A program made the position numbers and the translations under genes. A stretch of 8,162 nt of DNA. Source: Candidatus Omnitrophota bacterium. Its GTDB lineage: Bacteria > Omnitrophota > Koll11 > Gygaellales > JAQTUY01. Where the stretch lies: NCBI GenBank assembly GCA_028707105.1, contig JAQTUY010000068.1:1-8162 (forward strand), in the 5' to 3' direction. Below are positions 1-6,093 of the stretch, in pieces; the first letter of the stretch is position 1, and each line of letters begins with the position of its first letter. The notes beneath the pieces were generated by a model. That model worked only from the letters and a program-made list of their open reading frames with translations. It had not been told where the DNA came from and made no database searches.

Positions 1-11
1 GCGACATGAGA

Positions 12-72
12 AACGGGGTCAGACCTAATTTTTGTTGCTACCTAATACCAGAAAATTAGGTCTGACCCCGTT
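12..72. repeat. Perfect 21-bp inverted repeat, REP/RAYT-like palindrome
   Basis: Arms 12-32 and 52-72 are exact reverse complements over 21 bases, separated by a 19-base loop. The core GGGGTCAGACCTAATTTT resembles a family of palindromes that, from memory, is common in uncultured Omnitrophica and deltaproteobacterial genomes, often beside IS200-like REP-associated tyrosine transposases (RAYTs). No transposase is visible here, so this would be a non-autonomous copy or the remnant edge of an element that extends left of the window. It lacks a T-run of the length expected in an intrinsic terminator, though the arm does contain five Ts. A bidirectional terminator role for an upstream gene remains possible. 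Confidence 0.75.
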
Positions 73-132
73 ATTACTCTATTACTCTGGTAATGATGGA
101 GGCGACCTAAGGTACCCACTGTCCCATTCAAT

Positions 133-149
133 TTGGAAACAGTTTCCAA
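133..149. repeat. Short hairpin, 7-bp stem
   Basis: TTGGAAA (133-139) pairs with TTTCCAA (143-149) across a 3-base CAG loop. It is short enough to be chance on its own, but it belongs to a run of five further inverted repeats within 370 bases. No T-run follows, so it is not a typical terminator. Confidence 0.45.
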
Positions 150-169
150 GCTCGTATCCTTCCCTTTAT

Positions 170-203
170 CCTTGCCCTTGACATGTATAGAGGTTGGGCA
201 AGG
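170..203. repeat. 8-bp inverted repeat with 18-base loop
   Basis: CCTTGCCC (170-177) is the exact reverse complement of GGGCAAGG (196-203). The loop opens with TTGACA (178-183), a perfect -35 hexamer, but no good -10 lies at the right distance. The right arm shares TGGGCAAGGA with the ribosome-binding-site hairpin at 351-364, so the two may be related copies. Confidence 0.5.
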
Positions 204-211
204 ATTAATTC

Positions 212-265
212 GCAGACGGCCTTCGGCCTACGACTTACGTTTGCTTTGCTCCGTAAGTCGTCTGC
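212..265. repeat. Interrupted 14-bp inverted repeat with a nested hairpin (cloverleaf-like)
   Basis: The right arm CGTAAGTCGTCTGC (252-265) matches a left arm split in two: GCAGA (212-216) and CGACTTACG (231-239). The 14 bases between them (217-230) contain their own hairpin, GGCC-TTC-GGCC at 218-228. The fold is therefore a 5-bp outer stem closing a small hairpin and a 9-bp hairpin with a 12-base loop (240-251). All of this is directly visible. Branched palindromes of this kind suggest a small mobile palindromic element or a structured leader RNA; which one cannot be told from sequence alone. Confidence 0.65.
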
Positions 266-319
266 TCATTAAAAATACTTGTGAGATTTTCCTTCTTTCT
301 ACGTCTATTGTGGGTAGAA

Positions 320-348
320 ACACCCCGCGCTATCTGAAGCGCGGGTGT
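320..348. repeat. GC-rich hairpin, 7-bp stem plus 3 bp beyond a bulge
   Basis: CCCGCGC (324-330) pairs with GCGCGGG (339-345) across the 8-base loop TATCTGAA. Beyond a single bulged C (323), ACA (320-322) pairs with TGT (346-348). It is strong and GC-rich but is not followed by a T-run, so it is not a canonical intrinsic terminator. It ends 13 bases before the ribosome-binding site of the next gene and would probably lie in that gene's leader RNA. Confidence 0.6.
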
Positions 349-350
349 AC

Positions 351-372
351 CCTTGTGGGCAAGGAGGAAAAT
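351..372 (+). promoter_or_regulatory. Strong ribosome-binding site partly paired in a hairpin
   Basis: AAGGAGG (361-367) lies 5 bases before the ATG at 373 and fixes that start for the Asp-box gene. The first part of this site is also the 3' arm of a 5-bp hairpin: CCTTG (351-355) pairs with CAAGG (360-364) around TGGG. If it forms in the mRNA, it would partly hide the Shine-Dalgarno sequence. Regulation by this hairpin is inference. Confidence 0.6.
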
Positions 373-1812
373 ATGAACAAAAGTATCGGGTTGTTGGTTG
401 TTGTATTATTCGTGGCATATTTTTCCGGAATATGCGGGGCAGATGATCTATGCTGGGAGAATATAAGCAGGGAGGTAGCCAATGTAAATACGGTTTGGGT
501 GGATCCTGGTGATCCGCGGATCATCTATATCGGGACGGATAAAGGGATCATTAAGTCCAATGACGCCGGAGAGAATTGGAGTATTATGGCGCGTCAAAAG
601 AAACCGGAAAAAGGATATTACAGAGCGCTGGTGCAACTTCCCAATAGAGAGCTTTGTCTGGGAACAAGCGAAGGCGTCCTGATAAGCAAAGACGACGGCA
701 GAAGCTGGAATAAAATAGGGGGTGTGCTGGGGCATCTTCCTATCGAGGCGATCGCTTCCGATAAAAGCGGAAAGATCTATATATTAAGCGAAGGGAAGGT
801 CTTTAAGGCCGACCCCGGCACAGAGGCTTATGAGAAGATCGCCTGGAAAGGATATTCCAGGAGTGATAAGCCGGCGGAAGGGGAGGAAATTGATGAACAG
901 TCTGATGAGCCTCGGGTTATCCACGGGTTAAGGTATATCTCTATTGATCCGGCCAGGCCCGGGCATATTTATTTAATAGTCGATTCTTCAGTACTGGAGA
1001 GCGAGGATGACGGAAGATCCTGGGTGGCTTTACCCGGCTTGCCTGATAGCGGCTTAAGGCGTATCAGCGTGTCCGCGGCATCCAGGATCTATGGGGCGTC
1101 CGATTCCAGACTATACGTATATGATCCAGGAGCCTGGAGAGAGCTTGGCACGCGCCTGGCCGCGAATGATATACACGCTCTGGCGATAGATAAGCAGGAG
1201 AATGTGTATCTTGCCACCGAAGAAGGCTTGTTTAAAAGTAAAGCCGCTGCCGGTTGTAAATCCAAAGTAAAGAAGGAAGGCATCGAAGATAAAGCAGAGC
1301 CGACGATAGAGCAGGTGCATATCGCGGCGATAGAGCACGCCGACGTCAATATAGAAAAAATAAGAGAGTGGAGAAGGAAAGCAGCCCAGCGCGCCCTTTT
1401 ACCGAAATTAGAAGTAAGCTTTGATCGGGACACCGATAGCACTATTTATTCAAATACCTGGGGTATTTACGGCAACGGAACTATACCGGGCAGGCATTAT
1501 GTCGGTCCGGATGACAGGACAAATTACCGCAATAATAATTACAGCGTTTCATTATCCTGGGAGCTCGGCGATCTTGTATGGAGCGATGCCCAGACATCTA
1601 TCGACGTGCGTTCACGCCTGATGGTCGAACTGCGCAACGACATACTGGATGAAATAACCAGGATATATTTTGAACGGCGCAGGCTTAAGGCTGAATTGAA
1701 TAATCTTGTATCCTCTGACAATAAGATCGCGGAGAAGAAGATCCGGATCCAGGAGCTTACGGCTTTATTGGATGGCTTCACCGGCGGATATTTCTCCGGT
1801 CAGAGCAAATAA
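373..1812 (+). CDS. Secreted Asp-box (BNR/Ycf48-like) repeat protein with outer-membrane-like C-terminal region
   Basis: Exported 479-residue protein of unknown role. Residues 1-23 form a signal peptide (MNKS, then a long hydrophobic stretch, likely cut after ICGA). There is no true lipobox. Residues about 37-290 hold Asp-box repeats, SxDxGxxW, seen at 62-69, 105-112 and 210-217, each preceded by a GTxxG- or VDSS-type strand as in Ycf48, sortilin and sialidase propellers. A further copy near 281-290 (ATEEGLFKSK) has lost its Asp box. From about 313 the character changes: WRRKAAQRALLPKLEVSF, then alternating hydrophobic stretches (SVSLSWELGDLVW, 391-403), then a long amphipathic helix around 408-448. 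This resembles strand and helix segments of TolC-like outer-membrane proteins, which is inference. The start at 373 is chosen for its AAGGAGG site and signal peptide. It is not part of the following operon, which has its own promoter. Confidence 0.85.
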   Translation: MNKSIGLLVVVLFVAYFSGICGADDLCWENISREVANVNTVWVDPGDPRIIYIGTDKGIIKSNDAGENWSIMARQKKPEKGYYRALVQLPNRELCLGTSEGVLISKDDGRSWNKIGGVLGHLPIEAIASDKSGKIYILSEGKVFKADPGTEAYEKIAWKGYSRSDKPAEGEEIDEQSDEPRVIHGLRYISIDPARPGHIYLIVDSSVLESEDDGRSWVALPGLPDSGLRRISVSAASRIYGASDSRLYVYDPGAWRELGTRLAANDIHALAIDKQENVYLATEEGLFKSKAAAGCKSKVKKEGIEDKAEPTIEQVHIAAIEHADVNIEKIREWRRKAAQRALLPKLEVSFDRDTDSTIYSNTWGIYGNGTIPGRHYVGPDDRTNYRNNNYSVSLSWELGDLVWSDAQTSIDVRSRLMVELRNDILDEITRIYFERRRLKAELNNLVSSDNKIAEKKIRIQELTALLDGFTGGYFSGQSK

Positions 1813-1832
1813 GCGCCCCCTGTATTGTCTTG

Positions 1833-1860
1833 TTGTCTTTTAAAAAGGCGGTAGTATAAT
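1833..1860 (+). promoter_or_regulatory. Sigma-70-type promoter for the DUF362/Fe-S operon
   Basis: A -35 TTGTCT (1833-1838), a 16-bp spacer and a perfect -10 TATAAT (1855-1860) stand just upstream of the DUF362 gene. Transcription would start near 1867 and give a leader of about 53 bases. No operator is evident. Confidence 0.65.
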
Positions 1861-1908
1861 TAAAACAATAGCCTGGGGCAGAAGATGAAGGATCGGCGGA
1901 TAAAGAGC

Positions 1909-1922
1909 GGAGGATGCTGATG
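1909..1922 (+). promoter_or_regulatory. Ribosome-binding site choosing ATG 1920 over ATG 1914
   Basis: GGAGG (1909-1913) directly abuts the ATG at 1914, too close to serve it, but lies 6 bases before the ATG at 1920, the normal distance. The start at 1920 is therefore preferred. The same bases form a TGATG overlap with the stop of a possible 11-codon leader frame (1885-1920). Confidence 0.65.
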
Positions 1923-2900
1923 GGAAGGGTAAATGAGTTTTGGGATTCTTTGTCGCGCGGGAAGATCTCTCGCAAGAGATTCTTAAAATTTTCTCTTTTG
2001 GGTTTGGCCGCGTTTTTTCTTGGCGGCGAGCTGCTACGTCCGCAATCTTCCCGGGCCGCCGGATTTAACGGCAGGATGAAAAAATCCATCAAAGGCGACC
2101 ACGATATCGTTGAAGCAAGCGGGGATGACCCTTTTGTTATGACTGTCCGGGCTATCGAAGAGATGGGCGGGATGGGCCGGTTTGTGAAGGCGGGGGATAC
2201 TGTTGTGGTAAAGCCGAACATCGGATGGGACAGGGCCCCTGAATATGCCGCTACCACCAATCCCATGGTGGTCGCCGCGCTGGTCGAATTGTGTTTAAAG
2301 GCCGGGGCAAAACGGGTGAATGTTTTTGATAATACCTGTAACGCCGCCCAGCGTTGTTATGTCACTACCGGCATCAAGGCGGCCGCGGAAAGCAAAGGCG
2401 CTAAGGTTTATTTCGTGGATGATTGGAATATAATCAATGCCCGGTTTGACTATAATAGCCCCATGGATGGATGGCCTATCTTTCGTGACGCGGTAGACTG
2501 CGATTGCTTTATTAACGTCCCGGTGCTTAAGCACCACGGGTTGACCAGACTTACTATTTCCATGAAAAACCTGATGGGGGTATGCTCCGGCGGCAGAGGA
2601 AAGATGCATTTTAACATCGGGCCGATGCTGGCGGACCTTACGGATTTTATCAAGCCCGAACTTACCGTTATCGATGCTTACCGTGTTTTAGTCAGGAATG
2701 GCCCCACCGGGGGGAGTCTGAATGATGTGGTAAATATGAAAAAGCTGTTGGTTGCCACCGATCCTGTGCTTGCCGATACTTATGCCTGCTATTTATTGGA
2801 AAAGCAGCCTTTATCAATTAAACCCATCCCTGAAGCGGCAGCGCACAATTTAGGCAGCACGGATATCAACCGGGCAGATATCTTGAAGTTTGCCATATGA
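1920..2900 (+). CDS. DUF362 family protein with Tat-like signal
   Basis: 326-residue member of the DUF362 family, whose biochemical role is not established. The N-terminus reads SRKRFLK at 17-23 and then a hydrophobic stretch (24-36). This fits the Tat consensus S/T-R-R-x-F-L-K with Lys for the second Arg, so export in folded form or membrane anchoring is likely. The DUF362 body runs from about 70 to 320, with recognisable segments VVVKPNIGW (95-103), ATTNPMVVAALVELCLKAGA (111-130), FINVPVLKHHG (197-207), SMKNLMGVCSG (214-224) and a VIDAYR (250-255) region. Many relatives carry their own ferredoxin domain; this one has no CxxCxxC cluster. The overlapping downstream gene supplies six. That pairing suggests electron transfer between the two proteins, which is inference. 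Confidence 0.88.
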   Translation: MGRVNEFWDSLSRGKISRKRFLKFSLLGLAAFFLGGELLRPQSSRAAGFNGRMKKSIKGDHDIVEASGDDPFVMTVRAIEEMGGMGRFVKAGDTVVVKPNIGWDRAPEYAATTNPMVVAALVELCLKAGAKRVNVFDNTCNAAQRCYVTTGIKAAAESKGAKVYFVDDWNIINARFDYNSPMDGWPIFRDAVDCDCFINVPVLKHHGLTRLTISMKNLMGVCSGGRGKMHFNIGPMLADLTDFIKPELTVIDAYRVLVRNGPTGGSLNDVVNMKKLLVATDPVLADTYACYLLEKQPLSIKPIPEAAAHNLGSTDINRADILKFAI

Positions 2901-4435
2901 AGACAGGAAAACTCATTTTTATACGACGGTTGTCCCAATGTTTGTTCCTGCTGCTTTTTATTTATATCCTCTGGTCCACCACTTATCCGCTGAAAGGTCT
3001 GCTGTCTCCAAAAATCTTTTTTCTGTTCGATCCCCTGGTAATATTCATTACTTCTATTGCCCAAAGGACCGTGCTTTACGGGATATTCTTTTGCGCGGGC
3101 ATGATCGCGCTTACTCTTGTGCTGGGAAGATTCTTCTGCGGCTGGATCTGTCCTTTGGGGACCACGATAGATATCGTAGGAGCGTTGAGAAAGAAGGCCC
3201 GTCCTTCAGGCAACCGGATAAACAGCAAGCTTCGTTTACCCAAGTTTTTAATTTTGGCAGTCATATTGCTCTGCGCTGTTGCGGGTCTCCAGATAGCCTG
3301 GATCTTTGACCCTTTGGTGATAATGGCCCGCTTTGTCTCGTTGAATCTTATCCCTACCCTTACGCTGGCTTTGGATAAATTATTTATCGCTATGATCAGC
3401 GCTTTTGGGCTTTACGGTTGGGCCTACGATATTTATCGCAGCCTTAAAACCTCCGTTTTAGGCGTCCAGGTTATTTATTTTTCGCATTCCGCGTTAATTT
3501 TCCTGTTTTTTCTTTTAGCAGTATCTCTGGCGTTGTGTTTAAAAAGGGCGTGGTGCCGCGCGCTTTGCCCCCTGGGAGCTATTTATGCTCTGGCAGGACG
3601 ATTTGCTCTTTTAAAACGAGTAGTCCAGCCTTGCCCTGCCTGTCAAAGGTGCAGGCAGACTTGCCGGATGGGAGCGATCAATGACGACCTGACCTATGTT
3701 AAAGGCGAATGTATTCTCTGCATGGATTGCGTTTATGAATGTCCCTCCAAGTCTACCTCTTTTAAATTTACTCTATCCAGGCATGCTTCTGCCGTTACGC
3801 CGGGCCGTTCAGGCGCAAAAGAAACGGGGATCACGCGGAAGAGTTTTTTATTCTGGCTCGGGATAGGGCTGTTCTCGACACTGGGTTTTAAAAAGAAGGA
3901 TGATAAAAAGCAGGGGATAGCTGATCGGCAGGATATCGTCAGGCCGCCGGGGGTGTCGGATGAGGGTAAGTTTTTGGACCGTTGTATTCGCTGCGGGAAT
4001 TGCATGAAGGTTTGTATTACTAACGGGCTGCAGCCTTTGCTTTTTCAACAGGGGCTTGAGGGTATGTGGACTCCGCAGTTGGTCCCGGAGATAGGTTATT
4101 GCGAATATCAATGCACCCTTTGCGGGGACACCTGTCCGACAGCGGCAATACCGCGCCTTACGCTGGATGAAAAGAAGAGTTTTAAGCTTGGCTTGGCGCA
4201 TATCGACCATTCAATATGCCTGCCGTGGGCCAAGGGCGAGGATTGCATTGTCTGTGAAGAGCATTGTCCTGTCGCCCAGAAAGCTATCCATCTTAGGGAA
4301 GAAAATGTAAACGGCAGGGTTGTTAAGAGGCCTTATGTTGACCCGTATTTATGCGTCGGCTGCGGTATTTGCCAGAATAAGTGTCCCGCGCGTCCCGTAA
4401 GGGCTGTGCGGGTGCGGCCGTTGGGGGGCTTTTAA
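2897..4435 (+). CDS. Membrane 4Fe-4S protein, NapH-NapG-like fusion
   Basis: 512-residue polytopic iron-sulfur protein that starts inside the stop of the DUF362 gene (ATGA), so the two are translationally coupled. Residues 1-215 contain about five membrane segments (roughly 11-29, 55-78, 114-137, 150-172, 190-214). The two CxxxCP motifs typical of NapH are CGWICP (81-86) and CRALCP (220-225). Two 4Fe-4S sets follow: C246/249/252/256 and C272/275/278/282. A second half begins with TRKSFLFWLGIGLFSTLG (313-330), which resembles a Tat signal or anchor, and then carries four more sets: C363/366/369/373, C402/406/409/413, C441/450/453/457 and C486/489/492/496. That four-cluster pattern matches NapG/MauM ferredoxins, normally a separate protein. 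No NapA-type reductase is present, so nitrate reduction is not implied. The likely role is moving electrons between the membrane quinone pool and the DUF362 partner (inference). Confidence 0.88.
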   Translation: MKTGKLIFIRRLSQCLFLLLFIYILWSTTYPLKGLLSPKIFFLFDPLVIFITSIAQRTVLYGIFFCAGMIALTLVLGRFFCGWICPLGTTIDIVGALRKKARPSGNRINSKLRLPKFLILAVILLCAVAGLQIAWIFDPLVIMARFVSLNLIPTLTLALDKLFIAMISAFGLYGWAYDIYRSLKTSVLGVQVIYFSHSALIFLFFLLAVSLALCLKRAWCRALCPLGAIYALAGRFALLKRVVQPCPACQRCRQTCRMGAINDDLTYVKGECILCMDCVYECPSKSTSFKFTLSRHASAVTPGRSGAKETGITRKSFLFWLGIGLFSTLGFKKKDDKKQGIADRQDIVRPPGVSDEGKFLDRCIRCGNCMKVCITNGLQPLLFQQGLEGMWTPQLVPEIGYCEYQCTLCGDTCPTAAIPRLTLDEKKSFKLGLAHIDHSICLPWAKGEDCIVCEEHCPVAQKAIHLREENVNGRVVKRPYVDPYLCVGCGICQNKCPARPVRAVRVRPLGGF

Positions 4436-6093
4436 GGATTGGACTCGAGCTTTAAGATGTATTCGTCTCCGACCGTCTTTAAAAGGGCGCATTTCAGGCG
4501 GGGATCGTCTAATGTTAACAGGCGCTTGGAATAAGATTTGGAGAATACCCCGTAAGTCGAAGAAGTTTTATTCATGAATTCGATCAACTTTTCCGCTGAA
4601 TTAAGGAAGAGCACCGGGTGCGGGCTGTAAAAATTACTGCCGTCCAGGCTTAAGAACGCCACTTCCTTATCCGTGTAATATCTTACTCCCCTTACGAAGA
4701 ATTTAGAGCAGATTATAGGCTTATCCAGATCGTGATTTTTCATCAGGTATTCACAGGCGTATTTTGATGAAGCGTAACTCTCCGCGTATTTATAAACGAA
4801 TGGCAGGTAGAGTACAATAAGAGGGACGACAGCGGCTAATACGAAGACGCTTTTCTGGAAATCGCGCTTGACAATATAGAACGTAAGCTTTGAACATAAT
4901 ACCAGTATTAACACGCATAAGATATAGACCGGCGTCTTTGACGGTACATATATGGAATATTTGCCCGCCGCGAAAAGCAACCCGCCCGGAAGCATAAAAA
5001 GGATAGCCGCGCTGGCGATCAAGATCCCCAGAATGAGTTTTTTCTTGTTTTCTCTCAGGCAGGAATGGACAAAATCGCCTGTTATTATGGCAAGCGCGGG
5101 GAACAGGGGCAGGATATAGCTTACTAGTTTGGAATGAGCGGGTTGGAATACAAACAGGGTCACTGCTATCCAGCAGGCCAGAAAAACATAAAAGGGCGAG
5201 GCGTTTTTTTTGATCATTTTAAACAGGTAACCCAGGCTGGCTAAGCTGAAAAGGCTCCAGGGGAACATTGCCCCGATCATTGAAGCGGGATAGAAATACC
5301 AGGTGTCGTTAGACCTGTGTTCGGCGAAGATCAACCTGCGGTAATGGTCGTTATAGAAAAATTCGTGAGTGAAGGCCGTGCCGTATTTTTTTATCATCAG
5401 GGCGTACCAGGGCACGCTGATTGCCGCGCAAATACATAATCCTAAGAAGAATTCCCCGCAGAGCAGGTATTTTAAGTTCCTTGCGAATAATAAGAAGATG
5501 ATCACGGTCAGAAGGGTTATCAGTATGCCCAATGGGCCTTTGGCCAGCACTGCCAGGGCGGCAAAGGCGAAGAAAAGGAGTATCCCGGTACTTTTTCTGC
5601 TAGCCTGGACATAACCCCAGTAGAAAGAGGCCAGGGAACAGAGGATGAGCACGGAGAAGATCATATCTGTGAATACGGTCTTGGATAGGCCGACCCAGAG
5701 CCCGCAGGACAGTGTTATTAACCCGCAGAGGAAAGCCTTTTTTTCGTCTTTGAAGCCCGCGACGGCCAGAAGATAGACCGCGACCACTCCTATGACCCCG
5801 AATAATGCCGGGAAAAAACGCGCCCCAAAAGCAGATACCCCGAAAAGAATGAACCCTATACGTAAGAGCCAGTATAAAAGGATGGGCTTTTCAAACTGCG
5901 GCTGGCCGAACATATAAGGGGTCATCCAGCTGTTATGATGGATCATCTCTTTGGCGGTCTGGGCGTAAAATACTTCATCGGGGTTAGTCAGGCTTAGGAG
6001 ATTATTGCCTATCAGGAACACAAAAGAGGAAAGAATGATAAGGATCAATAAATGTTTTGTCCGGTCCGATCTGGGTTTAGTTTTATTTTGCAT
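4432..6093 (-). CDS. ArnT-like membrane glycosyltransferase (GT39/GT83, PMT superfamily)
   Basis: 553-residue integral membrane enzyme that would move a sugar from a polyprenyl-phosphate donor to a lipid or glycan on the outer face of the inner membrane. About a dozen hydrophobic segments span residues 14-432; a soluble domain of about 120 residues (435-553) follows, as in ArnT. The first external loop has the ArnT/PMT signature: PDEVFYAQTAKEM (38-50) and FEKPILLYWL (67-76). Asp39 and Lys69 lie 30 residues apart, like Asp55 and Lys85 of Salmonella ArnT, and Asp143 is near the position of its Asp158 (numbering from memory). The start overlaps the end of the upstream deacetylase gene by 11 bases with only a weak ribosome-binding site, implying translational coupling. 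Its stop overlaps that of the convergent Fe-S gene. Acceptor and sugar are unknown. Confidence 0.88.
   Translation of the reverse strand: MQNKTKPRSDRTKHLLILIILSSFVFLIGNNLLSLTNPDEVFYAQTAKEMIHHNSWMTPYMFGQPQFEKPILLYWLLRIGFILFGVSAFGARFFPALFGVIGVVAVYLLAVAGFKDEKKAFLCGLITLSCGLWVGLSKTVFTDMIFSVLILCSLASFYWGYVQASRKSTGILLFFAFAALAVLAKGPLGILITLLTVIIFLLFARNLKYLLCGEFFLGLCICAAISVPWYALMIKKYGTAFTHEFFYNDHYRRLIFAEHRSNDTWYFYPASMIGAMFPWSLFSLASLGYLFKMIKKNASPFYVFLACWIAVTLFVFQPAHSKLVSYILPLFPALAIITGDFVHSCLRENKKKLILGILIASAAILFMLPGGLLFAAGKYSIYVPSKTPVYILCVLILVLCSKLTFYIVKRDFQKSVFVLAAVVPLIVLYLPFVYKYAESYASSKYACEYLMKNHDLDKPIICSKFFVRGVRYYTDKEVAFLSLDGSNFYSPHPVLFLNSAEKLIEFMNKTSSTYGVFSKSYSKRLLTLDDPRLKCALLKTVGDEYILKLESNP

Larger units (their letters stand above)
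1..372. other. Non-coding, palindrome-rich region upstream of the first gene
   Basis: No credible gene lies in these 372 bases. A frame open from a TTG at 133 runs into the first gene, but it has no ribosome-binding site and its sequence is mostly hairpin arms, so I treat it as chance. The stretch holds at least six inverted repeats, listed separately, plus a tandem ATTACTCT pair at 73-88 and a 10-base direct repeat (TGGGCAAGGA at 195-204 and 356-365). No convincing promoter for the downstream gene is visible. Such packing of hairpins is typical of intergenic sites colonised by small palindromic elements. That origin is inference. Confidence 0.7.

Noticed and set aside
178..210. Perfect -35 TTGACA at 178-183 as a promoter for the first gene
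   Set aside because: No -10-like hexamer lies at 15-19 bases; the nearest, ATTAAT at 205-210, is at a 21-base spacing. The hexamer sits in a hairpin loop.
133..372. In-frame N-terminal extension of the Asp-box gene starting at TTG 133
   Set aside because: There is no ribosome-binding site near 133, the translated extension consists of hairpin arms, and a strong AAGGAGG plus signal peptide marks the start at 373.
1813..1850. Terminator after the Asp-box gene
   Set aside because: Only a weak CGCC/GGCG pairing with a long loop is present, with no stable stem or T-run.
1914..1916. ATG 1914 as the start of the DUF362 gene
   Set aside because: The Shine-Dalgarno GGAGG directly abuts it; ATG 1920 has correct spacing.
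2897..4435. Assignment of the Fe-S protein to a nitrate reductase (Nap) or methylamine (Mau) system
   Set aside because: The motifs are NapH/NapG-like, but no NapA, NapB or Mau gene is present; the DUF362 neighbour points to a different, unknown substrate.
5369..5614. Plus-strand open frame inside the glycosyltransferase gene
   Set aside because: It has no ribosome-binding site or family resemblance and lies opposite a clearly conserved coding gene.
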